From Flavobacteriaceae bacterium PS02336 (GTDB lineage: Bacteria; Bacteroidota; Bacteroidia; Flavobacteriales; Flavobacteriaceae): DNA of 64,000 bases. This document shows positions 32,939 to 42,930 of the stretch, piece after piece. The position numbers were made by a program, and so were the translations under genes. Each line of letters starts with the position of its first letter. Position 1 is the first letter of the stretch. The notes beneath the pieces were generated by a model that saw nothing but the letters and a program-made list of their open reading frames with translations, was not told where the DNA came from and searched no databases. Where the stretch lies: NCBI GenBank assembly GCA_029960065.1, contig JASCOF010000001.1, positions 744,001 to 808,000 on the forward strand. The letters run 5' to 3'.

Positions 32939-33991
32939 TTAACTTTTACTGCCGCAACTAGTAGATACCAAACCATTAGAATTAACTTGAAGGGTTGCTC
33001 CGGCACCACAAGATTTATTCGAAATATATTCCTCCACCTTTCCTAAAGGAATTATAGTGTAGGTATAAGAAGGTTTATTTACAGTTTTGCCAAAATTCAT
33101 AGGTCCTTGACGGCAGTGATCAAATGCAATTCCTATCTCACCGCCATCAGTGCTGGTATATTCTTTAAAAGCTTTATCGACTTTCGCAAAATCAGACCCC
33201 TCTACATAGCAAGTTGAGTTTTTAGTTCCTCCGCCTAAGCCTATTGCCAAAGAACCTGATTCTGATGTATGGTAAAGACAGTTAAGAATATGAATTTCTG
33301 CATTTCTAGCACGTGGCATTCTTTGTTTACACCCTTCTGCCCAATAACAATTTTTAAAGGTTATACTGTAATGACCATCTGCAGGTGCATCAGTTTTAGA
33401 AGAACCAATTAAATTTGAAAACCTATGATCGTCAGCTCCGCCAGTTCCTCCAGTTTTTGGAGTTTTCAAATAAGTAAACTTACACCAAGAAATCGTAACA
33501 TTATCGGCATCGCCTTTATTATCAAAATTGCCGTCCATTCCATCTTGAAATTCGCAGTGATCTACCCAAATATTAGTTGCTTCAGAAGTTAAATTATCAT
33601 GTCCATCAACGTCATAAGAACCAGGTCCTTCAAAAATGAGATTTCGAATGATGATATTATTCGAGCCGGATTTTAGATTCAAAATTCCTGAATTAGCAGC
33701 AGTTTGATCAAGATTAATTAGTCTGGCGCCAGGTAGTCCAATAATTGTTTTATCATTAACGGCTAAACTAGTATATGTACAGTTTATAGTTCCAGAAACT
33801 AAAATTACCTGTGGCGTTTTAAGTTTAAGATTTGAAGTCAGATCAGCAAGAGTAGAAACTGTAACAGGAGTAGTATTGCCTCCGCCTGTTGCAGCTGCTC
33901 CAAATCCTTCTGGAGAACTCATAGAATAGTTTTGAGCAAAAAGAAAAGAGCAAGGAACAAGAAGTGCCAATAAAATAAGTTTTGTTTTCAT
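32939..33991 (-). CDS. Secreted pectate lyase-family protein (PL1-like)
   Basis: A 350-residue parallel beta-helix protein with a signal peptide (cleavage near LFAQ, residues 17-20). EGFGAAATGG (about 28-37) begins the PL1 fold. VSGTINC, ITIRN-like IIIRNLIFEGPG, TNIWVDHCEFQDGMDG with the Ca-site Asp residues, and KQRMPRARNAEIHI with the catalytic-type Arg are visible. No type IX secretion C-terminal domain is present. The enzyme would cleave polygalacturonate by beta-elimination. It stands alone with a promoter element at 34036; no sus-like uptake genes adjoin. Confidence 0.9.
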   Translation of the reverse strand: MKTKLILLALLVPCSFLFAQNYSMSSPEGFGAAATGGGNTTPVTVSTLADLTSNLKLKTPQVILVSGTINCTYTSLAVNDKTIIGLPGARLINLDQTAANSGILNLKSGSNNIIIRNLIFEGPGSYDVDGHDNLTSEATNIWVDHCEFQDGMDGNFDNKGDADNVTISWCKFTYLKTPKTGGTGGADDHRFSNLIGSSKTDAPADGHYSITFKNCYWAEGCKQRMPRARNAEIHILNCLYHTSESGSLAIGLGGGTKNSTCYVEGSDFAKVDKAFKEYTSTDGGEIGIAFDHCRQGPMNFGKTVNKPSYTYTIIPLGKVEEYISNKSCGAGATLQVNSNGLVSTSCGSKS

Positions 33992-34035
33992 TTGTGGTTT
34001 TTTGTGTGGCTAAATAGTAAATGTAATCGATTGCA

Positions 34036-34043
34036 CAAATGTA
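34036..34043 (-). promoter_or_regulatory. TAnnTTTG promoter element for the pectate lyase gene
   Basis: TACATTTG on the minus strand, 45 nt from the ATG. Nothing else is seen in 33992-34254 apart from AT-rich sequence. Confidence 0.45.
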
Positions 34044-34254
34044 AAAGTTTCAGATTAATTTCAAATTAATTTATCAGTTTTTTATATTTTAAAGTTTTGA
34101 TTATAAGAATTATAAAGTGTTGTTTTTACACTAAATAAAAACATTTTTTTTAAAGTTAGAGAAGCAACCAGACATAATCAGTTTAATCTACTCAATTAAA
34201 AGAGAAAATTCATACTAAATATCATATATTTGAATTTCAGTTTAAATTTATAGA

Positions 34255-35253
34255 ATGAAAAAATTTAATGAGCAGTCAACTTTAGAACTATTTAAAAAAG
34301 GTTTGATTACAGAAAATCAGTTTGAAGAAGTTAAGGCATATCGAAATTTGAATATTTTTTCGATAAACGCTGAGTTGAAGCTGTTTTTGTATTTATCAGT
34401 TATATCGTTTACATCGGGAATTGGTATTTTGATTTATGAGAACATCGATTCAATAGGTCATATCGCGATTCTTTCACTTCTTCTAGTCGTAATTGCTGTA
34501 TGCTTTTTCTATTGTTTTAAAAATTCAAAAGGTTTTCAGAAAACAGAAACGGTGTTTGATCATCCCGTTCTAGAATATTTGGTTTTACTGGCTAATATTT
34601 TAACTTGTATATTTATTGGTTATCTGCAGTTTCAATACAAACCTTTTGGCGAGCATTACGGATTAGCAACCTTAATACCCACAATAGTAAGTTTCTTTTG
34701 TGCTTATTATTTTGATAATAGAAGTGTTTTAACGATTGCCGTTACAGGTTTAGCAGCGTATGTTGGGCTTTCTGTAACACCTCAGGATTTATTTAATAAT
34801 AATGATTTTTACGCTAGTGAGAGTTTGAGTTATTCTGCTGTTATGTTAGGAGTTTTATTAATTCTATGGACGATTTACAGCAACCGTATTTCATTAAAAA
34901 CGCATTTCTGTTTAATTTTCCTGACTTTTGCGCTGCATATTATTAGTATTGCGGCAATCAGTAATCTCTTGAATGAAAATACTTTGATCTGGTTGATTTT
35001 TGCTTGTATTTTGGCAGGTTCAACTTTTTATTTTTATAAAGTTAGTTACGAATTCAAAGCAATGTCTTTATATGTCTTTATGATTGTTTACGGCTACATT
35101 GGAGCAAATATATTTTTATTTAGGCTTTTTGAGAACATTGATTTCTCTGATTTTTGGGAATTGCTTATTTTCTTACTTCCGGCTTATTTTATAGGTTCAA
35201 TTGTAATGTTTATTAAATTGATTAAAAACTTTCATAAAGAAATTGCAGAATGA
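34255..35253 (+). CDS. DUF2157-like membrane protein
   Basis: A 332-residue protein. A short soluble N terminus (LFKKGLITENQFEEV, 12-26) resembles the DUF2157 entry motif, and about eight to nine hydrophobic helices follow. No catalytic residues are evident. Its stop overlaps the next gene's start by 4 nt (ATGA), so the two are translationally coupled and probably form one membrane complex. Confidence 0.8.
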   Translation: MKKFNEQSTLELFKKGLITENQFEEVKAYRNLNIFSINAELKLFLYLSVISFTSGIGILIYENIDSIGHIAILSLLLVVIAVCFFYCFKNSKGFQKTETVFDHPVLEYLVLLANILTCIFIGYLQFQYKPFGEHYGLATLIPTIVSFFCAYYFDNRSVLTIAVTGLAAYVGLSVTPQDLFNNNDFYASESLSYSAVMLGVLLILWTIYSNRISLKTHFCLIFLTFALHIISIAAISNLLNENTLIWLIFACILAGSTFYFYKVSYEFKAMSLYVFMIVYGYIGANIFLFRLFENIDFSDFWELLIFLLPAYFIGSIVMFIKLIKNFHKEIAE

Positions 35254-36416
35254 TAGCGTACGATAAAAAAAGATTGGACGATCAAATTTTGGTTGACGAA
35301 GCGGATACTTTGTATAAAGGTGGTTTTATAAATAACGAACAGAAGAAGTTTATAAAAAAAGAATTGCCTGTTTTTAAAGGCCAGGATAATATTCTAGTTA
35401 GAATTGGATTCTTTGTACTGGGGAGTATGTTATACAGTTCAATTTGCGGTGCAATTTCTATTGTCGGAATGAATGCAGAGAATGCTTATTTTCAAATCTG
35501 CTGTTATATTTTTGCCGTGGTTGGTTTTGCAGGCTCAGAATTTTTAGCAAAACAAAATTTTTACAATCACGGATTAAATGATGCTTTTATCTTGGGAGCT
35601 ATTTTAAATGTCGGATTTGCTATTGGAATAACTACAGAAGGTTACGAGTCTGTGATCGCTTTTTTTATGGCAGCAGCGGCGATATTTATGTTTATAAGAT
35701 ATCTTCATCTGCTTTCCATGCTTGTTTTTTGTTTAGCTATTACGACGTTTTTATTTTTCCAAATGTTTGAATTTGGAGATATTGGAAGAGCTGTTCTGCC
35801 ATTTACAGCTATGATATTTGCTGCTGTTTTCTATTTATTGACTACGAAATTAATCAGTAAACTCAAAAAAAGTTACTACTATAATGGACTTTTATTGGCC
35901 AATAGTTTTTGTTTAATATTGTTTTATCTTTCTTGTAATTACTTAGTTGTTAGGGAACTTTCAGAAGAACTTTTAGGAACAGAAGTAAAACCAGGAACTG
36001 ATATTCCGTTTGCATTCTTTTTTTATGCTTTTACTTTTATTGTTCCTGTTGCGTATTTAGTTCAAGCTTTGAGATCAAAAGATAGAATTATGCTTTGGAT
36101 CAGTTTTTTAGCGATTGGTTTCTCAATTTATACCATTCGATTTTACTATGCAGTTCTGCCGATAGAAGTAGCATTAACTTTAGGAGGACTTGTTTTATTC
36201 GCAATTGCGTATTTCTCCATTAGAAAATTAAAAGAAAAAGAAAGTGGTTTAACTTTTAAACCAGATAGAATTAATCATTCAGATACGCTTTTAAATGCTG
36301 AAGCTTTGGTTGTAGCTTCAACTTTCGGAATGAAACCAGAAGTAAAACCGCAGGGTTCTCCAATGGAATTTGGTGGAGGAGGTTTCAGTGGAGGCGGCTC
36401 AGGAGAAAGTTTTTAA
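35250..36416 (+). CDS. Polytopic membrane protein with glycine-rich C terminus
   Basis: A 388-residue protein built like its upstream partner: a soluble start (LYKGGFINNEQKKFIKKELP, 22-41) and about ten hydrophobic segments. It ends in a cytoplasm- or periplasm-facing tail finishing EFGGGGFSGGGSGESF. The Gly/Ser-rich end is also typical of TPM-domain membrane proteins, but no TPM domain is visible. Function is unknown. The 4-nt overlap with the DUF2157-like gene ties them together. Confidence 0.8.
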   Translation: MIAYDKKRLDDQILVDEADTLYKGGFINNEQKKFIKKELPVFKGQDNILVRIGFFVLGSMLYSSICGAISIVGMNAENAYFQICCYIFAVVGFAGSEFLAKQNFYNHGLNDAFILGAILNVGFAIGITTEGYESVIAFFMAAAAIFMFIRYLHLLSMLVFCLAITTFLFFQMFEFGDIGRAVLPFTAMIFAAVFYLLTTKLISKLKKSYYYNGLLLANSFCLILFYLSCNYLVVRELSEELLGTEVKPGTDIPFAFFFYAFTFIVPVAYLVQALRSKDRIMLWISFLAIGFSIYTIRFYYAVLPIEVALTLGGLVLFAIAYFSIRKLKEKESGLTFKPDRINHSDTLLNAEALVVASTFGMKPEVKPQGSPMEFGGGGFSGGGSGESF

Positions 36417-36424
36417 ATTATTTC

Positions 36425-36540
36425 GCCACGAATTTCACGAATTTCCACGAATTATATGGTTTAAAATTTTCTCTTCGAAAATTGCAATAAATAAAATAAA
36501 ATAAATAAAATAATTAGTGGAAATTCGTGAAATTCGTGGC
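36425..36540. repeat. Inverted repeat, CCACGAATTTCACG family
   Basis: Perfect 24-bp arms at 36425-36448 and 36517-36540 (each built from the words CCACGAATTTC and CGAATTTCCAC) enclose a 68-nt AT-rich centre that includes a run of ATAAA repeats. It lies between the membrane pair and the ytxJ gene. Confidence 0.85.
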
Positions 36541-36582
36541 AAAAAAAATCTGTTTTAATCCCTTTAATCTATGGCAAAAAAA

Positions 36583-36972
36583 CTATACTTTACTTTTCAA
36601 AGCTTCGGCATCAATATCGCTATGCGAAACATTGTAAACTGCTTTTCCATCTTTAATTAAGATTAATTGAGGAGATTCGTGATAAACACCAAATCGGCTG
36701 GCAATTTCGTTTGAAATATCTCTGTGTGCAATTAAATCTAAAAAATAAGCATCAACAACTTCTTCAAGATCAAAATCTCTTTCAAATTGTTTTAAAGCCA
36801 TACGGCTGATACTGCATCTTGTGCTGTGTTTAAAAATAACAACTGGTTTTTCTTTAGATATTGCTTCAATTTCCATTAATTGAAGAATATCTGTTAATTC
36901 CGTCCAGTTTACTTTACTTTTTGGAGCTTCTGAGTTCTCTGAACTTCCGAAGATCGAATTAAAAAAACTCAT
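36583..36972 (-). CDS. ytxJ: YtxJ-family bacillithiol-system thioredoxin-like protein
   Basis: A 129-residue thioredoxin-fold protein. IFKHSTRCSISRMALKQFE (about 46-64) contains the single active-site Cys of the monothiol type, and YHESPQLILIKDGKAV the cis-Pro loop. The family occurs in bacteria that use bacillithiol and is thought to act as a bacilliredoxin. It stands alone, divergent from clpB. No bacillithiol synthesis gene is in the window. Confidence 0.88.
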   Translation of the reverse strand: MSFFNSIFGSSENSEAPKSKVNWTELTDILQLMEIEAISKEKPVVIFKHSTRCSISRMALKQFERDFDLEEVVDAYFLDLIAHRDISNEIASRFGVYHESPQLILIKDGKAVYNVSHSDIDAEALKSKV

Positions 36973-37177
36973 ATTTGGCTTGTTTTATGACTTTTTGACG
37001 TGTTAAATTTCATTTTTAACGACTTTTAACGTCATTTTGTCTGTTTTTTCTATGTGGAATATAATTTGACTAATTGAATACAAAGTTAGATTATTTGAGT
37101 TAAAAATGTAGCTCTATAAATCGTAACTTTAATCATATTGAATATCAAACAAAAAAAATCAATCAAATCGAAAAAAT

Positions 37178-39775
37178 ATGAATATTAACAAGTTTACTAT
37201 TAAATCGCAGGAAGCCATTCAATTGTCGCAGCAATTAGCGCAGCGAAATGGTCAGCAGCAAATTGAAAATGAACACATTTTCAAAGCCATTTTTGAAGTT
37301 GATGAAAACGTAGCGCCATTTATTTTAAAGAAATTAAATGTAAATGTGCCTCTATTTTTGCAAATTTTAGACAGTACAATTCAGAGTTTTCCAAAAGTTT
37401 CTGGAGGTGATGTAATGCTTTCCAGAGATGCAAATAAAGCTTTGAACGAAGCTGAGATTATTGCACAAAAAATGAATGATGAATACGTTTCGATCGAGCA
37501 TTTAATTCTAGCTATTTTTGACTCAAAAAGTAAAGTTTCACAAATCTTAAAAGACCAAGGAGTTACTGGAAAAGGACTTAAAGCAGTTATTGAAGAATTA
37601 CGTAAAGGAGAAAGAGTTACATCGGCTTCAGCTGAAGAGACCTATAATTCATTAAATAAATACGCTAAAAATTTAAACGAATTAGCAAGAACAGGAAAAC
37701 TAGATCCAGTTATTGGGCGTGACGAGGAAATTCGTCGTGTATTGCAGATTTTGACTCGTAGAACTAAGAACAATCCAATGTTAATTGGTGAACCTGGAGT
37801 TGGTAAAACTGCAATAGCAGAGGGTTTAGCACACAGAATTGTGGACGGAGATGTTCCAGAAAACCTAAAAGACAAAATCGTTTTCTCGCTGGATATGGGA
37901 GCATTGATTGCTGGAGCGAAATACAAAGGAGAATTTGAGGAACGTTTAAAATCGGTTGTAAAAGAAGTTACCGCTGCAGACGGAGATATCGTTTTATTTA
38001 TTGACGAGATTCATACCCTTGTAGGTGCGGGTGGAGGCGAAGGCGCAATGGATGCCGCTAATATCTTGAAACCAGCTTTGGCTCGTGGTGAATTGAGAGC
38101 AATTGGTGCAACGACTTTAGATGAATATCAAAAATATTTTGAAAAAGATAAAGCGCTTGAAAGACGTTTCCAAAAAGTACTAATCGACGAACCAGATACA
38201 GAAAGTGCGATTTCAATTCTTCGTGGAATTAAAGAGAAATACGAAACACATCATAAAGTTCAGATTAAAGATGAGGCTATTATTGCGGCTGTAGAACTTT
38301 CGCAGCGCTATATTACGAATCGTTTTTTACCCGATAAAGCAATCGACTTAATGGACGAAGCTGCTTCTAAACTGCGCATGGAAATCAATTCAAAACCTGA
38401 AGAATTAGATGTTTTGGATCGAAAAATTATGCAGTTAGAGATTGAAATCGAAGCGATTAAACGCGAAAAAGAAGAAAGTAAGCTGAAAATTTTAGGTATG
38501 GAATTAGCAAACCTAAAAGAAGAGCGAAACGAAATCTACGCAAAGTGGAAACAGGAAAAAGATATCGTTGACGGAATTCAAGCTGTTAAACACGAAATCG
38601 AAGACTTTAAATACGAAGCAGAACGCGCAGAACGTGACGGTGATTACGGAAAAGTAGCCGAAATTCGTTACGGAAAAATAAAAGAAGCACAGGAACGCCA
38701 AGAAAATTTACAAAAACAATTGCTAGAGTTTCAATCTGGAAATTCTTTAATTAAGGAAGAAGTTACTAGAGAAGATATTGCCGAAGTGGTTGCAAAATGG
38801 ACAGGAATTCCGGTTACAAAAATGCTTCAGACAGAAAGAGAAAAACTATTGCATCTTGAAGATGAATTACACAAACGTGTAGTAGGGCAGGAAGAAGCGA
38901 TAGAAGCAGTAAGTGATGCTGTGCGTAGAAGCCGTGCCGGTTTACAGGATATGAAAAAACCTGTGGGATCGTTCCTATTCTTAGGAACAACCGGAGTCGG
39001 TAAAACAGAGCTGGCAAAAGCTTTAGCCGAATATCTTTTTGATGATGAAAATGCCATGACTCGTATTGACATGAGTGAGTATCAAGAACGCCACAGTGTG
39101 AGCCGTTTGGTTGGTGCGCCTCCAGGATATGTAGGTTATGATGAAGGAGGTCAGTTAACAGAAGCGGTTCGTAGAAAACCATATTCTGTTGTATTATTAG
39201 ATGAGATCGAAAAAGCACATCCAGATACATTCAATATTTTATTGCAGGTTTTAGATGAAGGCCGTTTAACAGACAACAAAGGTCGTTTAGCCGATTTCAG
39301 AAATACAATTATTATTATGACCTCAAATATGGGAAGTAATATTATTCAGGAGAAATTTGAAAACCTAAAAGGAAGTGTTGAAGCAGCAACAGAAGCGGCT
39401 AAAAACGAAGTTTTAGGATTATTAAAACAAACCGTTCGTCCTGAATTTATCAACCGTATTGACGAAATTGTAATGTTTACACCGCTTACGGTAGAGAACA
39501 TCTCAAGAATTGTAAGTCTGCAATTAAAGAGTGTTACAAAAATGCTGGCATTGCAAGGCATTACAATGGATGCAACACCAGAAGCAATTGCCTATCTGGC
39601 AGACAAAGGTTACGATCCGCATTTTGGGGCAAGACCAGTAAAACGTGTCGTTCAGAGAGAAGTTTTAAATCAGCTTTCTAAAGAAATTCTCGCTGGAAAC
39701 ATCACAACAGACAGCATTATTTTATTAGATGCATTCGACGGTCAATTGGTTTTTAGAAACCAGAACGCTAAATAA
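37178..39775 (+). CDS. clpB: ATP-dependent disaggregase ClpB
   Basis: An 865-residue AAA+ protein that rescues aggregated proteins with DnaK. Order: N-terminal Clp domain (to about 145), first AAA domain with [13 protein letters not shown] and the Walker [16 protein letters not shown], a long middle coiled coil of about 410-530 rich in Glu and Lys, and a second AAA domain with [16 protein letters not shown]. The domain order and length match ClpB rather than ClpC. No heat-shock promoter form known to me is obvious upstream; the 205-nt gap is AT-rich with no TAnnTTTG box close to the ATG. Confidence 0.97.
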   Translation: MNINKFTIKSQEAIQLSQQLAQRNGQQQIENEHIFKAIFEVDENVAPFILKKLNVNVPLFLQILDSTIQSFPKVSGGDVMLSRDANKALNEAEIIAQKMNDEYVSIEHLILAIFDSKSKVSQILKDQGVTGKGLKAVIEELRKGERVTSASAEETYNSLNKYAKNLNELARTGKLDPVIGRDEEIRRVLQILTRRTKNNPMLIGEPGVGKTAIAEGLAHRIVDGDVPENLKDKIVFSLDMGALIAGAKYKGEFEERLKSVVKEVTAADGDIVLFIDEIHTLVGAGGGEGAMDAANILKPALARGELRAIGATTLDEYQKYFEKDKALERRFQKVLIDEPDTESAISILRGIKEKYETHHKVQIKDEAIIAAVELSQRYITNRFLPDKAIDLMDEAASKLRMEINSKPEELDVLDRKIMQLEIEIEAIKREKEESKLKILGMELANLKEERNEIYAKWKQEKDIVDGIQAVKHEIEDFKYEAERAERDGDYGKVAEIRYGKIKEAQERQENLQKQLLEFQSGNSLIKEEVTREDIAEVVAKWTGIPVTKMLQTEREKLLHLEDELHKRVVGQEEAIEAVSDAVRRSRAGLQDMKKPVGSFLFLGTTGVGKTELAKALAEYLFDDENAMTRIDMSEYQERHSVSRLVGAPPGYVGYDEGGQLTEAVRRKPYSVVLLDEIEKAHPDTFNILLQVLDEGRLTDNKGRLADFRNTIIIMTSNMGSNIIQEKFENLKGSVEAATEAAKNEVLGLLKQTVRPEFINRIDEIVMFTPLTVENISRIVSLQLKSVTKMLALQGITMDATPEAIAYLADKGYDPHFGARPVKRVVQREVLNQLSKEILAGNITTDSIILLDAFDGQLVFRNQNAK

Positions 39776-39793
39776 TTTTTTTATGTTAATCTC

Positions 39794-39829
39794 AAAAAAG
39801 CATCAGTCGAAAGACTGGTGCTTTTTTTT
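39794..39829 (+). terminator. Terminator after clpB
   Basis: AAAAAAGCATCAGTC / GACTGGTGCTTTTTTT with a GAAA loop (one G-U pair). Confidence 0.9.
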
Positions 39830-39941
39830 ACACGTTAATTCTGAAACTTTTAAGCTAATTCATATAACAATTAATTTTTAAAATATATTGAATTTTAAAC
39901 TTATAAAAATCAGCAAAATATTAATTTAAAAAACAAAAATC

Positions 39942-40061
39942 ATGAACAATATCTTTAGAGGATTACTGGCAGGTTACGGTGCTAAAAAACTAGGAGGCGG
40001 ATGCTTTGGAACCATTATCGTTTTCATTATTTTATGGGTTCTGTTAGGACAATGCAGTTAA
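39942..40061 (+). CDS. 39-residue small membrane protein
   Basis: ATG to TAA, beginning MNNIFRGLLAGYGAKKLGG and then a hydrophobic helix (about 22-36) ending WVLLGQCS. The Lys pair at 15-16 before Gly residues and the helix fit a single-pass inner-membrane peptide, and an AAAACAAAAATC stretch precedes the start. It lies 109 nt upstream of the DUF808 gene. No family is recognised; the composition and codon use support it being real. Confidence 0.6.
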   Translation: MNNIFRGLLAGYGAKKLGGGCFGTIIVFIILWVLLGQCS

Positions 40062-40170
40062 AAGGTTCTATACAGAAAAATAGGAATAAAAAACCGAAAT
40101 TTTGATGCCCGATTATTGGGCAGATTAAGGCAAAATGTCTAGATTCGCATCACTAAAATAAATTTAAAAA

Positions 40171-41055
40171 ATGGCTTCAGGTTTTTTTGTTCTATTAGAT
40201 GATATCGCAGCAATTATGGATGATGTTGCAGTAATGAGTAAAATTGCTGCAAAAAAAACTGCTGGAATTCTTGGCGATGACTTAGCAGTAAATGCTGAAA
40301 AAGCTTCTGGATTTGCATCTTCAAGAGAATTGCCGGTTTTATGGGCAATCAGTAAAGGTTCCTTATTAAATAAAATTATTATTCTTCCCATTGCATTTTT
40401 ACTAAGTGCTTTTTTACCAATTGCAATCATAATAATTCTGGTACTTGGAGGATTGTTTTTAGCTTACGAAGGAGCCGAAAAAATTTATGAATTTGTCTTT
40501 CCGCACAAGCATGATGAATCAGAAGGAATTACCAATGAGGATTTAACAGAAGAACAAATTCTAGTAATTGAAAAAGGCAAAATAAAATCTGCAATCGTAA
40601 CCGATTTTATTCTATCAGTAGAAATCGTAATTATTGCATTAGGAACCGTAATCGAAGAGCCTTTAACGCAGCAGATAATCGTAACCTCAATAATTGCATT
40701 AGTTGCAACAATAGGAGTGTACGGAATTGTAGCGCTTATTGTTCGTATGGATGAAGCAGGTTATAAACTTATAAAATATAGCAAAAGCGAAAAAAGTCCA
40801 TCACGATTTATTGGAAATTTATTAGTAAAAGCACTTCCGCTTGTCATTAAAGGTCTGACAGTCGTGGGTACAATTGCCCTGCTTTTAGTTGCTGGAGGAA
40901 TATTTGTACATTACATTCCATTTTTTCACCATCTGTCAGAAGAAATTAAAATTCCTTCTATCATCAAAGAGTTTACAGTTGGATTAACTCTTGGGCTTTT
41001 AGTTTTAGTATTTGTAAATCTCTTCAAAAAGATTTTTAAAAAGAAGACAGCTTAA
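40171..41055 (+). CDS. DUF808-family membrane protein
   Basis: A 294-residue protein with the family's opening (LLDDIAAIMDDVAVMSK, 7-23; KKTAGILGDDLAVNAEKASGF, split by a Gly-Ile hinge). About six hydrophobic helices follow, and the long middle loop is charged (NEDLTEEQ). DUF808 (YedI) members are inner-membrane proteins of unknown function. The sequence is complete and typical in length. Confidence 0.9.
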   Translation: MASGFFVLLDDIAAIMDDVAVMSKIAAKKTAGILGDDLAVNAEKASGFASSRELPVLWAISKGSLLNKIIILPIAFLLSAFLPIAIIIILVLGGLFLAYEGAEKIYEFVFPHKHDESEGITNEDLTEEQILVIEKGKIKSAIVTDFILSVEIVIIALGTVIEEPLTQQIIVTSIIALVATIGVYGIVALIVRMDEAGYKLIKYSKSEKSPSRFIGNLLVKALPLVIKGLTVVGTIALLLVAGGIFVHYIPFFHHLSEEIKIPSIIKEFTVGLTLGLLVLVFVNLFKKIFKKKTA

Positions 41056-41076
41056 GATAAAAAAAAAAGATACTTC

Positions 41077-41109
41077 AAAAAACATCAGTTAACGCTGGTG
41101 TTTTTTTTT
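41077..41109 (+). terminator. Terminator after the DUF808 gene
   Basis: AAACATCAG / CTGGTGTTT with a short loop (one G-U pair) and a long T run. Confidence 0.7.
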
Positions 41110-41142
41110 GTTTTAGAAGCATATCAAATCATTTTCAAAAGT

Positions 41143-41225
41143 ACATTTAGTCCCGCTCTCCGTTAAATCTTTTCATCCGCAAAAAGGCGGATAAAAAGGA
41201 TATCACTTCGATCGGGGCTATGCAA
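41143..41225 (-). repeat. Bacteroidota intergenic element, second copy (opposite orientation)
   Basis: Read on the minus strand: AGCCCCGATCGAAGTG, ATCCTTTTTATCCGCC, a hairpin TCCGCC-TTTTT-GCGGA, AAAAGATTTAACGG, then AGAGCGGGACT. The layout matches 6438-6580, which shares the AGCCC-GAT-G opening and a GGATTGGCTTCT-type end. The rest of the 41056-41397 gap is AT-rich and shows no other signal. Confidence 0.6.
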
Positions 41226-41397
41226 GAAATTTTTATTTTCATAAGAAATAACGGTATTTTTTAAATATTTTTTTATTAAATAAGTAGTTGATTTATAATT
41301 GCTTAATGTCTAATCTAAATTTTTTAACATTTTTTAGAAGCAACCTTTGCAACCAAGCTCCGTCTTCATAGTAATTAACAATTAATTATTATTTTAT

Positions 41398-41808
41398 ATG
41401 AAAAGTTTTAGATTAAAATCAGTTTTGGTAGTATTATTTTTATCAATTGCATTTGTTTCATGCAATAATGACGATGACGAAACAACACCAGCGTCAACTA
41501 CAAAAACTGCTTTAGTAACAGAAATTAAAGGACCAGCGACAGGAAAAGTAAATGACGAACTAAGCTACGACGTAACTTATGTTGTAGATAATGCTTGTGG
41601 AGAATTCGACAAAATCTCAGAAGTAACAATTGGTGAAGTAAAAGGATTGCAAGTAATTGCAAAATACCCATCTGGAGTTTGTACACAGCAAGTACCAGAT
41701 CCTAAAAAGACTGTTTACAAATTTAAATCGTCTGTAAAAGGAACTTTCGAAATTAAATTCAAAAAATCGGAAACTGAATTCTTGACTCAGAAAGTAGTGA
41801 TCGAATAA
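41398..41808 (+). CDS. Surface-type lipoprotein
   Basis: A 136-residue lipoprotein. The signal peptide ends in a lipobox with Cys22 (AFVSC), followed by NNDDDETTP. Acidic residues right after the Cys are the export signal that sends lipoproteins to the outer surface in Bacteroidota. The mature domain is a small beta-rich fold with two other Cys residues (VDNACGEF, SGVCTQQ) that could form a disulphide. No family is recognised. Confidence 0.78.
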   Translation: MKSFRLKSVLVVLFLSIAFVSCNNDDDETTPASTTKTALVTEIKGPATGKVNDELSYDVTYVVDNACGEFDKISEVTIGEVKGLQVIAKYPSGVCTQQVPDPKKTVYKFKSSVKGTFEIKFKKSETEFLTQKVVIE

Positions 41809-41957
41809 CAACTTTTTTAGTTGATATTTTTTTAGGTTGATAAGCCATTTTGCAGAAGTTTTATTTTAAACAGATGCGAAATGGTTTTTTGTTTTGATTC
41901 ATTCCTTTCTTCGTGTTATATAAAAGTTATAGACTTTGCCATTCCTTTAAAAAGTAT

Positions 41958-41965
41958 TATTTTTG
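41958..41965 (+). promoter_or_regulatory. TAnnTTTG promoter element for the amidase gene
   Basis: TATTTTTG, 18 nt before the ATG at 41984. It overlaps an in-frame TTG at 41963, arguing against that start. Confidence 0.6.
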
Positions 41966-41983
41966 CACTCTAAATTTTATGTC

Positions 41984-42874
41984 ATGCCGAAAAGAAAATA
42001 TAAAATATCAGTAATTCAGTTAAATCTGAATGATGTTGCTGAAAATAATCTTAAGAAATGTATCAGCTGGGTAAGAGATGCTGCAAGTCAAGGTGCAGAG
42101 GTAATATTGCTTCCAGAATTATATAGCAGTCACTATTTCTGCCAAAGCGAAGATGTAGATAATTTTGCATTAGCAGAACCATTATATAGTACTTCTTTTG
42201 TTGCTTTCAGCGAATTGGCAAAAGAATTAGGAGTTGTAATTATTGTTCCTTTCTTCGAAAAAAGAATGGCTGGAATTTATCATAACAGCGCTTATATTAT
42301 TGATACTGATGGAACTGAAGCAGGTTTATACCGTAAGATGCACATTCCAGATGATCCGCATTTCTATGAAAAATTCTATTTTACGCCAGGTGATTTAGGT
42401 TTTCAGGCAATTGAAACAAAAAAAGGAACTGTTGGAACTCTAATTTGCTGGGATCAATGGTATCCAGAAGCAGCACGTATTACGGCTTTAAAAGGTGCTG
42501 AAGTTTTATTTTATCCAACAGCAATTGGATGGCATCCAAAAGAAAAAGAACAATACGGAGAAAATCAGTACGGCGCCTGGATGAACGTAATGAAAGGTCA
42601 CGCTGTTGCAAACGGAGTTTTCGTAGCTGCTGCAAACCGAATTGGACTTGAAAAATACATTGAAGGAACAGAAGGAATTCAATTTTGGGGAGCATCATTT
42701 ATTGCTGGACCACAAGGAGAAATTTTAGCGCAGGCTTCACACGATAAAGAAGAAATCTTAATTGCTGAGGTTGATTTAGATCTTCAAGAAAATGTTCGCC
42801 AAAACTGGCCTTTCTTTAGAGATAGAAGAATTGACGCTTTTGGAGATATTACAAAAAGAGCAATCGATAAATAG
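41984..42874 (+). CDS. aguB: N-carbamoylputrescine amidase
   Basis: A 296-residue nitrilase-superfamily hydrolase that turns N-carbamoylputrescine into putrescine, CO2 and ammonia. The Glu-Lys-Cys triad is visible in LLPELYSSHYF (Glu), YRKMHIPDD (Lys) and LICWDQWYPEAAR (Cys). The length and PTAIGWHP segment fit AguB. The partner agmatine deiminase is 3.5 kb away at 46378, both with their own promoters, so the two are neighbours rather than an operon. The ATG at 41984 is chosen because of the promoter box. Confidence 0.88.
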   Translation: MPKRKYKISVIQLNLNDVAENNLKKCISWVRDAASQGAEVILLPELYSSHYFCQSEDVDNFALAEPLYSTSFVAFSELAKELGVVIIVPFFEKRMAGIYHNSAYIIDTDGTEAGLYRKMHIPDDPHFYEKFYFTPGDLGFQAIETKKGTVGTLICWDQWYPEAARITALKGAEVLFYPTAIGWHPKEKEQYGENQYGAWMNVMKGHAVANGVFVAAANRIGLEKYIEGTEGIQFWGASFIAGPQGEILAQASHDKEEILIAEVDLDLQENVRQNWPFFRDRRIDAFGDITKRAIDK

Positions 42875-42892
42875 TAGATTTATCTAAAATAT

Positions 42893-42928
42893 AAAAAAGG
42901 GCAAAAAACAATATTTTGCCCTTTTTTT
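42893..42928 (+). terminator. Terminator after the amidase gene
   Basis: AAAAAAGGGCAAAA / TTTTGCCCTTTTTTT with a short AT loop. Confidence 0.88.
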
Positions 42929-42930
42929 AT

